This document shows positions 37,225 to 46,183 of a DNA stretch of 64,000 nt, one piece after another. The translations under genes and the position numbers were made by a program. Origin of the DNA: an uncultured Pelagibacteraceae bacterium (lineage in GTDB: Bacteria; Pseudomonadota; Alphaproteobacteria; Pelagibacterales; Pelagibacteraceae); the NCBI GenBank assembly GCA_902582845.1, contig CACHTQ010000003.1:62001-126000 (forward strand), read 5' to 3'. The notes beneath the pieces were generated by a model. The model made no database searches. It saw only the letters and a list, made by a program, of their open reading frames with translations, and had not been told where the DNA came from. Numbering within the stretch: position 1 is the stretch's first letter; every line of letters begins with the position of its first letter.

Positions 37225-37807
37225 AGTTTTAATATTAATATTCATAACATTATTTTTATCTGGTTGCGTTGGTGTTTCTTCTAAGGGAATTTTTGGAACA
37301 GGAGTTTCAGTTGCTTTAGACCCTAGGTCTTTAGGAACACAGATTGATGATTCTATAATGCAAAAAAATTTATCAGCAAGAATATTGCTATTAGATAAAA
37401 AGTATTTTTTATCTATTAAATCAAAAGTCTTGGATGGAAGAATATTCTTAACCGGCAAAGTTGATGACCCTGAGGAAAAACTTCAAATTACTAAACTTGC
37501 GTGGGAAACAGAGGGTGCAAGGTCCGTTAGAAATGATATTAAGATTAAAGAAAAATTTAATTTTCAGCAATCTGCAAAAGATCTCTTAATTACCTCACAA
37601 CTAAGGACTGCTCTAATAATAAATAAACAAGTAAAAGCCACTAATTACCAGATAGATACTTATAAAAAGAAAATCTATGTTTACGGTATAGCTTTAACAC
37701 CAGATGAAAAAGAATTAGTAGTAAATGAGGCTAAAGAAATCTTAGATGTTGAGGATGTAATAGCAAGTATTTTAATTGTTGATGATTTAAGAATTCAAAA
37801 AAATTAA
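37214..37807 (+). CDS. BON-domain outer-membrane lipoprotein
   Basis: The 197-residue protein has a lipobox, LFLSGCVGVSSKG, with Cys18 as the probable lipidation site. Two BON domains follow: ILLLDKKYFLSIKSKVLDGRIFLTGKVDDPEEKLQITKLAWETEGARSV and LRTALIINKQVKATNYQIDTYKKKIYVYGIALTPDEKELVVNEAKEILDVEDV. The layout is that of YraP/DolP, which acts at the cell envelope during division and outer-membrane maintenance. It overlaps rsmI at the 5' end and converges with maeB (four-base overlap). Confidence 0.85.
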   Translation: MKFKVLILIFITLFLSGCVGVSSKGIFGTGVSVALDPRSLGTQIDDSIMQKNLSARILLLDKKYFLSIKSKVLDGRIFLTGKVDDPEEKLQITKLAWETEGARSVRNDIKIKEKFNFQQSAKDLLITSQLRTALIINKQVKATNYQIDTYKKKIYVYGIALTPDEKELVVNEAKEILDVEDVIASILIVDDLRIQKN

Positions 37808-40089
37808 TTTTTTTTATAATCAATTACATCTGAAGAATATGCTGCAATAGATGCTAGATTAATAATTTCCGACGTAGAAGTTCTTAAAGGAGCAATCTCT
37901 ATTGGAAGGCCCAAACCAATTAACAAAGGTCCAATAACTTTTGCTCTACTCATTGATTTTATCATCTTATATGAAATGGCTGCACTATGCTGGCTAGGCA
38001 TTATTAAAACATTTGAATTTCCTACAATTTCTGAAAAAGGGTAAAGTTCTTTATATAGTCCTTCTAGTGCAACATCTGGCTGCATTTCTCCATCAAATTT
38101 AAAATCAACTTTCTCTTTCTTTAAAATTTCAACAGCATCGCTTAGCCTTTTTGTTCTATCAGTAGCCGGTTCCCCAAAAGTTGAATGAGATAAGAAAGCA
38201 ACTTTAGGATCAAATCCAAATAACCTAACTACTCTAGCTGCTGATTTCGCCATTTCTGCTAGCTGACTTGCATCAGGATATTCAATGACAGAGGTATCGC
38301 ATATGAAAATTGTTTTTCCTCTATTAACTATTAAGTTTAAGCCAAACATTATTTCTCCAGCTCTAGGATCAACAACTTGGGTTATCTTTTCTAAAGATGA
38401 AGAATATCTTCTGGTATTTCCAGTGACCATCGCATCAGCATCCTTACATGCTACCATGCAAGATGCCCAAATAACCCTATCATTTCTGATTAAACGATCA
38501 CAATCTCGTTCTAGCATGCCTTTATTTCTTTGAAGTTTGTCAAAAAGATATTTCACATATTTTTCTCTTTTTTTCACGTCTTTTGAATTGGTAATTTCTA
38601 TATCAAAATTTTCACTGTAACCTATTTTCTTTAATTGACTCTTAATTAAATCCTCTTTTCCAACTAAGATTGGTATACCTAAATTGGAGTTTTTAAATGC
38701 TATTGCTGCTTTAAGCATGTTTTCATCCTCACCATCTGCAAAAATTACTTTTTTGGGTTTTTTCTTTATATAATTATTTATACCCTGCATGATTGTAACT
38801 GTTGGATCTAATCTTTGTCTTAGCTGATCTTTGTAATTATCAAAATCTTTTATATCTATTCTTGCAACACCAGAGTCTATTGCCGCTTTAGCTACTGCAG
38901 CAGGAATTACACTTATAAGTCTTGGATCAAATGTTGAGGGAATTATATAATCTTTCCCATAATGTGGTCTCTCACCCCCCATTGCAGCAACAACTTCATC
39001 AGGAACTTCCTCTTTAGCTAGACTAGCAATTGCGTGGGCGGCAGCAATTTTCATCTCTTCATTTATAGTTTTGGATCTTACGTCTAATGCACCTCTAAAA
39101 ATGTAAGGAAAGCCAATCAAATTATTTACTTGGTTTGGATAGTCTGATCTTCCAGTAGCCATGATGGCGTCACTTCTTACCTCTGCAACTTCCTCTGGTT
39201 TGATTTCTGGATCGGGATTTGCGCATGCAAATATGATAGGATTTTTCGCCATTGTTTTAACCATATCTTTTGTCAAAGCACCTTTTGCTGATAAACCTAA
39301 AAAAACATCCGCATTATTTATTGCATCTTTTAAAGTTCGATGTTTGGTTTCAATAGCATGGGCTGATTTCCATTGGTTTAAATTTTCTCGTCCAGTATAA
39401 ATCACCCCCGTTCTATCAACCATTGTAATATTTTTTTGTGGAACGCCACTTCTTTTAAATAAATTTGCACATGCCATTGCAGACGCTCCTGCACCGTTTA
39501 CAACTATTTTAACTTTGTCAATTTTTTTTTTGGTAATATCAAGTGCATTGATTAATGCAGCTGTAGTTATAATCGCTGTACCATGTTGATCGTCATGAAA
39601 GACAGGGATATCTAAAATTTCTTTTAGTTTATCCTCGATAATAAAACAATCGGGAGCTGCAATGTCTTCTAAGTTAATGCCTCCAAAACTTGGAGCAAAA
39701 TTTTTAATACTATTAATTATCTCATTATGATCTTGTGAGTCAATTTCAAGATCGATTGAATCGATATCAGCAAACCTTTTAAACAATACTGCTTTTCCTT
39801 CCATTACAGGTTTTGAGGCTAAAGCTCCTAAGTTACCCATACCTAAAATTGCGGTACCATTACTTATTACTGCAACCAGGTTTCCTTTACTTGTATAATC
39901 AAACGCGGTTTCCGGGTTTTCACTTATGGCTTTTACTGGTGCCGCTACCCCTGGCGAATAAGCTAAAGCAAGGTCTCTTTTGGTAGTCATGTTTTTTGAG
40001 GATGAGATTTCAATCTTACCTGGCTTATTATGACGGTGATAATCCAAAGCTTCTTTATCTGTATAATGATCAATTTTAGTTTTTTTCAT
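37804..40089 (-). CDS. maeB: NADP-dependent malic enzyme with phosphotransacetylase-like C-terminal domain
   Basis: MaeB decarboxylates malate to pyruvate with NADP. The first about 420 residues form the malic enzyme: [65 protein letters not shown] and [16 protein letters not shown]. The rest is a phosphotransacetylase-like domain ([23 protein letters not shown]) that is thought to regulate rather than catalyse. The 761-residue fusion is usual in Proteobacteria. Malic enzyme and PPDK regulation by ppsR both bear on the pyruvate/PEP node. Confidence 0.94.
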   Translation of the reverse strand: MKKTKIDHYTDKEALDYHRHNKPGKIEISSSKNMTTKRDLALAYSPGVAAPVKAISENPETAFDYTSKGNLVAVISNGTAILGMGNLGALASKPVMEGKAVLFKRFADIDSIDLEIDSQDHNEIINSIKNFAPSFGGINLEDIAAPDCFIIEDKLKEILDIPVFHDDQHGTAIITTAALINALDITKKKIDKVKIVVNGAGASAMACANLFKRSGVPQKNITMVDRTGVIYTGRENLNQWKSAHAIETKHRTLKDAINNADVFLGLSAKGALTKDMVKTMAKNPIIFACANPDPEIKPEEVAEVRSDAIMATGRSDYPNQVNNLIGFPYIFRGALDVRSKTINEEMKIAAAHAIASLAKEEVPDEVVAAMGGERPHYGKDYIIPSTFDPRLISVIPAAVAKAAIDSGVARIDIKDFDNYKDQLRQRLDPTVTIMQGINNYIKKKPKKVIFADGEDENMLKAAIAFKNSNLGIPILVGKEDLIKSQLKKIGYSENFDIEITNSKDVKKREKYVKYLFDKLQRNKGMLERDCDRLIRNDRVIWASCMVACKDADAMVTGNTRRYSSSLEKITQVVDPRAGEIMFGLNLIVNRGKTIFICDTSVIEYPDASQLAEMAKSAARVVRLFGFDPKVAFLSHSTFGEPATDRTKRLSDAVEILKKEKVDFKFDGEMQPDVALEGLYKELYPFSEIVGNSNVLIMPSQHSAAISYKMIKSMSRAKVIGPLLIGLGLPIEIAPLRTSTSEIINLASIAAYSSDVIDYKKN

Positions 40090-40139
40090 TTAGCTTAATT
40101 AGGTGTACAAATGAGGTAAATTTAAGACTAATATGATTT

Positions 40140-41669
40140 ATGAATTTAGTTAAGTCAACAGGGACTTTTGGTTTCTATACTATTATCAGCAGATTACTTG
40201 GATATTTGAGGGATGTTTTAATAGCAATTTTTCTTGGAACAAGTTTTTTGGCGGATGCTTTTTTTGTAGCATTTAGAATACCGAACACTTTCAGAAGACT
40301 TTTTGCTGAGGGAACTTTCAATTCAGCTTTTGTACCTAGTTACATGTCCGAACTAGTTAAAAATAAATCAAGATCAAATAAATTTGCTAACGATGTCTTT
40401 AATTTATTACTTTTAGTTTTATTTTTTTTAGTTCTCATAATTGAAATTTTCATGCCAATTTTTGTAGGATTAATTGCGCCGGGCTTTGTTGAAGATATTA
40501 AAAAATTTGAATTAGCAACTACTTTAACAAGAATTACTTTCCCTTTTTTATTATTCGTAAGCTTATCCTCTTTTTTTGGTGCAATTTTGAATTCACATAA
40601 CAAATTTGCTGCTGCTTCAGCAGCGCCAATTGTATTAAATATAGTTTTAATAATCATTTTATTATTTGGAAGATATTTAGGTGATGAATTAATCTACTAT
40701 CTTTCTTGTGGGATTTCTTTCGCAGGACTATTGCAGTTAATTTTTTTATATAGATTTGTAAAAAAATATTATGTTATAGATTTTGATCTTAAATTTAAAA
40801 TTAATGATAAAGTAAAAATTTTTTTTAAAAAATTACTTCCTAGCATTTTTTCTTCAGGAGTTACGCAAATTAATATACTAGTTGGAACAATTATAGCCTC
40901 ATATCAGGCAAGTGCCGTTTCATATTTATATTATGCAGATAGGATATATCAGATTAACTTAGCTATAGCTGGAATAGCCATTGGTATTGTTGTTTTGCCC
41001 CAGCTTTCAAAGCATGTTCATCAAAAAAAAAAGAAAAAAATATTATTAATTCAAAATAAAGCATTAGAGCTAAGTATGTTTTTAAGCATACCTGCATCTG
41101 TTGCGTTGGTTATAGGATCTGAACAAATTATCTCAGCTCTATTTGGATATGGTTCATTTACAGATAACTCAGTCTTAAATTCTTCGAAAGCCCTTTATTA
41201 TTTTGGTCTAGGACTCCCAGCATTTGCATTAATAAAAGTTTTTTCGACATTTTTTTTTGCAAATCATGATACTAAAACTCCATTTTATATTTCTTTAGTT
41301 TCTGTTTTGCTAAATATTTTAATAAGTGTTTATTTTTTTAAAGATATTGGTTTTATAATAATTCCTATAGCAACGACTATATCTTCATGGTTTAATTCTT
41401 TAATATTATTTATTTATTTAAAAAATAATAAATTATTTGAATTTAACAAAACTTTTTTTAAACAAATTGTTAAGATAATTTTTGCATCAATTCTAATGGG
41501 TATTTTCTTTCAACACCTGATCTTATTATTTGAAAATCAATTAAGTTATGCCTATTTCTTTAAGTCTGCTTATTTATTACTATGTGTATTATTCACAATA
41601 TTTTTTTATTTCGCGGTATCATATTTTATCAAAGCTTTTAATTATAAAGATATTAAATTAAAGTATTAG
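40140..41669 (+). CDS. murJ: Lipid II flippase MurJ
   Basis: MurJ flips the peptidoglycan precursor lipid II across the inner membrane. The 509-residue protein has about 14 hydrophobic segments and the family signatures GFYTIISRLLGYLRDVLIA near the N-terminus, FFVAFRIPNTFRRLFAEGTFNSAFVP (about residues 42-67) with conserved Arg residues, and ISALFGYGSFT. It diverges from maeB over 50 bases and is followed three bases later by trpS. Another name used is mviN. Confidence 0.95.
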   Translation: MNLVKSTGTFGFYTIISRLLGYLRDVLIAIFLGTSFLADAFFVAFRIPNTFRRLFAEGTFNSAFVPSYMSELVKNKSRSNKFANDVFNLLLLVLFFLVLIIEIFMPIFVGLIAPGFVEDIKKFELATTLTRITFPFLLFVSLSSFFGAILNSHNKFAAASAAPIVLNIVLIIILLFGRYLGDELIYYLSCGISFAGLLQLIFLYRFVKKYYVIDFDLKFKINDKVKIFFKKLLPSIFSSGVTQINILVGTIIASYQASAVSYLYYADRIYQINLAIAGIAIGIVVLPQLSKHVHQKKKKKILLIQNKALELSMFLSIPASVALVIGSEQIISALFGYGSFTDNSVLNSSKALYYFGLGLPAFALIKVFSTFFFANHDTKTPFYISLVSVLLNILISVYFFKDIGFIIIPIATTISSWFNSLILFIYLKNNKLFEFNKTFFKQIVKIIFASILMGIFFQHLILLFENQLSYAYFFKSAYLLLCVLFTIFFYFAVSYFIKAFNYKDIKLKY

Positions 41670-41672
41670 AAT

Positions 41673-42674
41673 ATGAAAAAAAAAATTTTCTCCGGTGTTC
41701 AACCTACTGGAAATCTTCATCTAGGAAATTATTTAGGAGCCATAAAAAATTTTGTTGGTTTAAATAATGATATTCAAAATGAATGTATTTTTTGTGTAGT
41801 TGACCTTCATGCAATAACTGTAAGTCAAAATCCAAAAAATTTAAAATCAAATATATATGAGACAGTAGCTACATTTGTTGCTAGCGGAATAGATCCTAAA
41901 AAAAGTATAATTTTTAATCAATCTCAAGTGAGTGCTCACTCAGAGGCTGCGTGGATTTTAAGCTGTGTTGCTAGAATGGGATGGTTAAATAGGATGACTC
42001 AATTTAAGGAAAAAGCCGGGAAGGATAAAGAAAAAGCAAGTATCGGTCTTTATTCATATCCTGTTTTAATGGCAGCTGACATCTTATTATATGACTCAAC
42101 TCATGTACCAGTTGGAGATGACCAAAAACAACACTTGGAGTTATGTCGTGATATAGCTCAAAAATTTAACAATGATTATAAAATCGAAAATTTTTTTATA
42201 GTCCCTGAACCTTTAATTAAAAAAGAATTTTCTAGAATTATGAGTTTAAAGGACGGTCTTAAAAAGATGAGTAAATCAGAGGTATCAGACTTGAGTAGAA
42301 TAAACTTAACAGATGATAAAGATCAAATAATAAACAAAATTAAAAAAGCAAAGACTGATACTTTGCCTTTACCTAGCAAAATTGAAGAGTTAGAAAAAAG
42401 ACCTGAGGCTAAAAATTTAATTGGTATTTATTCAAGTTTGATGAATAATACACTCCAAAAAACGATTGATGAATTTGCTGGAAAAAATTTTTCACAATTT
42501 AAAGAAAAATTATCAGAAATAGTTGTTAATGAAATCAATCCAATTTCATTAAAAATTAAAGAGCTATTAGATGATAAAGTTTTTTTAGAAAAAATACTTA
42601 AGGATGGATACGAGAAAGCTAATGAAATTGCTTCAAAAAAAATAAAAAAAATTCATGAAATTGTAGGTTTTTGA
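41673..42674 (+). CDS. trpS: Tryptophanyl-tRNA synthetase
   Basis: TrpS charges tRNA-Trp. The HIGH-type motif is PTGNLHLGNYLGAIKNFV at residues 11-28, and the KMSKS motif is LKKMSKSEVSDLSRI near residue 204. DILLYDSTHVPVGDDQKQHLELCRDIA is the conserved tryptophan pocket. The 333-residue length is normal. It sits three bases after murJ on the same strand, an order also seen in other Alphaproteobacteria. A 53-base gap with no clear hairpin follows before nfu. Confidence 0.97.
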   Translation: MKKKIFSGVQPTGNLHLGNYLGAIKNFVGLNNDIQNECIFCVVDLHAITVSQNPKNLKSNIYETVATFVASGIDPKKSIIFNQSQVSAHSEAAWILSCVARMGWLNRMTQFKEKAGKDKEKASIGLYSYPVLMAADILLYDSTHVPVGDDQKQHLELCRDIAQKFNNDYKIENFFIVPEPLIKKEFSRIMSLKDGLKKMSKSEVSDLSRINLTDDKDQIINKIKKAKTDTLPLPSKIEELEKRPEAKNLIGIYSSLMNNTLQKTIDEFAGKNFSQFKEKLSEIVVNEINPISLKIKELLDDKVFLEKILKDGYEKANEIASKKIKKIHEIVGF

Positions 42675-42727
42675 GGATATTTTCATAAAGCGGTACCATT
42701 TTTAAAAATATTGCTTATAAATAATTT

Positions 42728-43267
42728 ATGTTTGTTCAAACTGAAATTACACCAAATCCTAATTCTTTAAAATTTATACCAGGCAAGATTGTTTCTAGCG
42801 CAGGATCATTTGAAGTAAATAAAAATGACAATGTAAATAATGAGCTAATTAGAAATATTCTTTCAGTAAATGGCGTAGAGGGAATTTTTTTAAGTAAAGA
42901 TTTCATTTCAGTTAATAAACGTGATGAAAATTCTTGGGACGATATCAAGCACATAGTGGTTTCTTATATAAATGAATTTTATGCATCAGGAAAAGAATAT
43001 GTCATAAATACAGATCTAAACGAAAAAAATGAGAGTTTTGATGAAATTGAGAAACGAATAATCCAATTACTTAATGAGAAAATTCGTCCAGCAATAGCAA
43101 GTGACGGAGGAGATATTAAATTTAAAGAGTTTAAAGATGGAGTTGTTAAAGTTCAATTACAAGGGAGCTGTTCTGGTTGTCCTAGTTCAACAATGACTTT
43201 AAAGCAGGGAGTACAAAACTTACTTTGCCATTATTTACCTGAAGTGAAACGAGTTGAAGCTATTTAG
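42728..43267 (+). CDS. NifU-family (Nfu) iron-sulphur scaffold protein
   Basis: The 179-residue protein has an N-terminal Nfu domain (FVQTEITPNPNSLKFIPGK, as in mitochondrial NFU1) and a C-terminal NifU domain, where DGGDIKFKEFKDGVVKVQLQGSCSGCPSSTMTLKQGVQNLL supplies the CxxC cluster ligands. It carries or transfers [4Fe-4S] clusters to target enzymes, and targets in this window could include MiaB and Nth. The two-domain form is common in Alphaproteobacteria. The bax-like gene follows in four bases. Confidence 0.93.
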   Translation: MFVQTEITPNPNSLKFIPGKIVSSAGSFEVNKNDNVNNELIRNILSVNGVEGIFLSKDFISVNKRDENSWDDIKHIVVSYINEFYASGKEYVINTDLNEKNESFDEIEKRIIQLLNEKIRPAIASDGGDIKFKEFKDGVVKVQLQGSCSGCPSSTMTLKQGVQNLLCHYLPEVKRVEAI

Positions 43268-43270
43268 TTT

Positions 43271-44341
43271 ATGAAAAAAATTTTCAAAAAGAATAAAATT
43301 GATACTCTTAGAATGATAAAAGATAATAATTTACAATCACTCCCAAGGATGTTTTTGAGTTGTTTAATTGTAATATCATTTTTTTATTCTTTGCCAATAA
43401 TAGTAAATTTTACTAATAATTCAGCGGGTATCGAAAATAACTCTAAAGCAATATTAGCTTATACACTTAATAATCAAACAAATAATAATTCAAAATTCCC
43501 AAAACTAAATGAAGATGATTTATTGATCGATATTTATAGCTTAAACGATCAAGAAACCGATACCGTAAGGCTCGAGGCATCAACAATTAAGCAATTGTTT
43601 GAAGAAACAGATTATAAACTGGATGATGTTAGAAAGAATAAGCTAGTTAAGCCAATTGCGTTAACTTTGTTGCCAGCAGAAATTAGAATGATAGAAAATA
43701 TTAAGAAAAGAAAAGAATTTTTTATTCAAATCGTATTACCCTTAATATTAGAAGAAAATAAAAAAATTAAACTAGATCGAAAAAGGCTTTTTAACATAAT
43801 TAACAAAAGTAATAATTCAAAATTAGAAAAAAATTGGTTAGAAAAAAAATATAAACAATATGGTATTCCTTCAAAAGATTTATCAATATTGAAGATAAGA
43901 ATGGATATTGTCCCAGTTTCATTAGCACTTGCTCAAGCTGCTAAGGAAACAGGATGGGGAACTTCAAGATTTGCTCAACAAGGAAATGCATTATTCGGGC
44001 AATGGACTTGGTCAGGTGAGGGATTAAAACCAAAAGATGCTGAAAAAAGTGAAGGCCACAAAGTGATGAAATTTAATGTTTTGCAAGCATCTGTGAGAGC
44101 TTATCAAAGAAATATAAATACTCATTCCAGTTATGAAGATTTTAGATTAGCTAGAGCTAAATTAAGAGATTTAGGACAACCACTGGACAGCATGATTTTA
44201 TCAAGTTATTTGGATAAATATGCTGAAACAGGAAATGAGTATGTGAAAGTTTTACAAAAGATTATTCAACAAAACAATTTAAAAGATTTTGACGATGCAA
44301 AATTGTTACCCTCAAGTATTGAGTTAGAAAGTTTAATTTAA
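43271..44341 (+). CDS. Bax-like glucosaminidase-domain protein
   Basis: The 356-residue protein has one N-terminal membrane segment (about residues 28-46, MFLSCLIVISFFYSLPIIVN), a charged middle part, and a C-terminal glucosaminidase domain: DIVPVSLALAQAAKETGWGTSRFAQQGNALFGQWTW with the catalytic Glu, then VRAYQRNINTHSSYEDFRLARAKL. This is the pattern of E. coli Bax and related periplasmic peptidoglycan hydrolases. It probably trims glycan strands. It ends seven bases before the convergent polysaccharide deacetylase gene. Confidence 0.85.
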   Translation: MKKIFKKNKIDTLRMIKDNNLQSLPRMFLSCLIVISFFYSLPIIVNFTNNSAGIENNSKAILAYTLNNQTNNNSKFPKLNEDDLLIDIYSLNDQETDTVRLEASTIKQLFEETDYKLDDVRKNKLVKPIALTLLPAEIRMIENIKKRKEFFIQIVLPLILEENKKIKLDRKRLFNIINKSNNSKLEKNWLEKKYKQYGIPSKDLSILKIRMDIVPVSLALAQAAKETGWGTSRFAQQGNALFGQWTWSGEGLKPKDAEKSEGHKVMKFNVLQASVRAYQRNINTHSSYEDFRLARAKLRDLGQPLDSMILSSYLDKYAETGNEYVKVLQKIIQQNNLKDFDDAKLLPSSIELESLI

Positions 44342-44347
44342 AATTTA

Positions 44348-45403
44348 TTATCTAATAATAAATTGTGTACCAAACCATCTCCATTTACCATTATCATTTA
44401 CAGAACAATTAATACGTCCTCTTCTTGGTAAGAATGGTTCCCTAAATTCTATTGTGAGTTCTTTCTTAACAAGTTTGATTTTTGATTTCATCCATTTATC
44501 TCCTTCATTTGAATAGCAGTTAATATTTTCAATGTTTTTTTGATCATCAAAAAATCTTACCTTAAATTTAGGTGGATTATTCTCTTTTGATAATTTTTTT
44601 TCTTCTGGTTCTAAGTTTTTATATTCAAGGGGGTAATAGTTGATTATTGATTTAAATCTTTTAATTTCTCCATATTTTTCATTAATTGGAAATCTTGGAA
44701 GTTCAAATCTATTTTTATTTACGTCAATAATTCCAGAGTGTTGTCCGAATGCAATTTTGAAATTTTGAGATATATAATCTCTCATAAATCCTGAATATTC
44801 TCCAAATGGGTAAGAAAATAAAGTGGGTACAAATCCTAACTTTTCTTTAAAAATTTGATTTGATGATTTTATATCATCTAAAAAAACTTCTTGAGATTTA
44901 TCAATCAAATAGTCATGAGAGTGTGAGTGATGTCCAATAACCCCGAATTCACTCCGTTCAATTTCTTTAATTTGTTCCCAGTTCATGTATCCTTTGTTAC
45001 CAACGGGTTCAGTTGAAACAAATAATACAAATGGAATTTGATTTTTTTCCAAGTAAGGCCAGGCATTATCATAAAAGGACTGAAAAGCATCATCAACAGT
45101 AAGAAGAATTTTTTTTTCTGTTTTTGGAATATCAAACTCATTTTCAAAATCTTTTGGATGATAAAAGGTTAAGTTAGCATCCAAAATAAGTTCAACATGT
45201 TTCTTGAAAATATCCATTGAAATATTCGTTGATGGATATTTAAATTCATTAAATCGGTGGTACATAATAGACAGTACACCTTCATCATTAGAAAAATATT
45301 TAACATTATTTTCTTGTGCGTTTGAGTTAAAAGTCAATATAATTAAAAAAATGAATAAATTAATTATAGATGCTGCAAAGGATAATATTTTTTTTATGAT
45401 CAT
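44348..45403 (-). CDS. Secreted polysaccharide deacetylase family protein
   Basis: The 351-residue protein starts with a signal peptide, MIIKKILSFAASIINLFIFLIILTFNSNAQ. The NodB-type domain follows: LSIMYHRFNEF, then KKILLTVDDAFQSFYDNAWPYLEKNQIPFVLFVST with the catalytic Asp pair, IGHHSHSHDYL with zinc-binding His residues, and SYPFGEYSGFM. The last about 100 residues form an extra beta-rich part of unknown role. The substrate (peptidoglycan or another glycan) is unknown. The first 53 bases overlap the start of divergent tsaB; no alternative start preserves the signal peptide. Confidence 0.87.
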   Translation of the reverse strand: MIIKKILSFAASIINLFIFLIILTFNSNAQENNVKYFSNDEGVLSIMYHRFNEFKYPSTNISMDIFKKHVELILDANLTFYHPKDFENEFDIPKTEKKILLTVDDAFQSFYDNAWPYLEKNQIPFVLFVSTEPVGNKGYMNWEQIKEIERSEFGVIGHHSHSHDYLIDKSQEVFLDDIKSSNQIFKEKLGFVPTLFSYPFGEYSGFMRDYISQNFKIAFGQHSGIIDVNKNRFELPRFPINEKYGEIKRFKSIINYYPLEYKNLEPEEKKLSKENNPPKFKVRFFDDQKNIENINCYSNEGDKWMKSKIKLVKKELTIEFREPFLPRRGRINCSVNDNGKWRWFGTQFIIR

Positions 45404-45734
45404 TAATAATAATACTTATAGTGTTACTCATGAAAATAGCAAAAATAATTATGAAAAACTGTTTGTTTTACTCACTGATTTTTTAAAAAATAATAATTTA
45501 GAGATTAGTGATATTGGATCAATTTATATAAATAGAGGTCCTGGTAGTTTTGCAGGTATCAGAAATTCTTTATCAACAATTAAAGCAATTCATATGATTA
45601 AAAAAATTGATTATTATTGTTTTAGTTTTAAGGATTTTGAGAATGAAAAAAATATAAAGTATGAAAATATACCGCATCTTTGCAGTAAATTTAGCCTCAA
45701 AAAAAATTTGATTAAACCTTATTATATAAGTTAG
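45351..45734 (+). CDS. tsaB: tRNA threonylcarbamoyladenosine biosynthesis protein TsaB, half-length
   Basis: TsaB is the non-catalytic partner of TsaD in making t6A37 of tRNA. The N-terminal ASKHA signature is present: MNKLIIDAAKDNIFFMIIN (strand with Asp) and YINRGPGSFAGIRNSLSTIKAIH. The track starts at 45204, but the true start is the ATG at 45351, which gives the family N-terminus. The protein then has only 127 residues, against about 220-230 usually: the C-terminal half is missing. The usual following gene rimI is absent and fur starts eight bases on. The 5' end overlaps the divergent deacetylase gene. Confidence 0.85.
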   Translation: MNKLIIDAAKDNIFFMIINNNTYSVTHENSKNNYEKLFVLLTDFLKNNNLEISDIGSIYINRGPGSFAGIRNSLSTIKAIHMIKKIDYYCFSFKDFENEKNIKYENIPHLCSKFSLKKNLIKPYYIS

Positions 45735-45742
45735 AATTAGGT

Positions 45743-46183
45743 ATGACAGACACTTCAGATACAATTGAACAAAAGTGTTTAGCTAAAGGTGTTAAACTTA
45801 CAGAACAAAGAAAAATTATTGCAAAAATAATTTCGGAGTCAAAGTCAGAGTATGGAGAGTCAGATCACCCTGATGTAGATGAACTTTATAGTCGTGTTTC
45901 GAAAGTTGATCCTAAAATAAGTTTAGCTACAGTTTATAGAACAGTAAAACTATTCGAAGAAGCTGGGATCTTAACAAAACACGATTTTAAGGGTGGAAAG
46001 GCAAGATATGAAGCAATGATCGAGAGCCATCATGATCATTTGATAGATATCAAAACAGGTGAGATCATAGAATTTGTTGACGATGAGATAGAGAAACTTC
46101 AAAAGAAAGTTGCTGAAAAATATGGTTATAAATTAGTAGATCATAAATTAGAATTATATGGGGTTAAAAAAAAGCCTCAATAA
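45743..46183 (+). CDS. fur: Fur-family iron/manganese-responsive repressor (Fur/Mur)
   Basis: The 146-residue protein has the Fur winged helix, KGVKLTEQRKIIAKIISES ... DVDELYSRVSKVDPKISLATVYRTVKLFEEAGIL, and the dimer/metal domain with MIESHHDHLIDIKTGEIIEFVDDEIEKLQ. The SHHDHLID segment provides metal ligands. In Alphaproteobacteria this orthologue often senses manganese (Mur) while Irr governs iron; the sequence does not decide. Its place between tsaB and miaB is the conserved alphaproteobacterial position. It abuts miaB with no gap. Confidence 0.92.
   Translation: MTDTSDTIEQKCLAKGVKLTEQRKIIAKIISESKSEYGESDHPDVDELYSRVSKVDPKISLATVYRTVKLFEEAGILTKHDFKGGKARYEAMIESHHDHLIDIKTGEIIEFVDDEIEKLQKKVAEKYGYKLVDHKLELYGVKKKPQ

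Noticed and set aside
45204-45350. N-terminal extension of the tsaB ORF in the track
   Set aside because: The 49 added residues lie wholly antisense to the deacetylase gene and do not fit TsaB, whose family N-terminus begins at the ATG at 45351.
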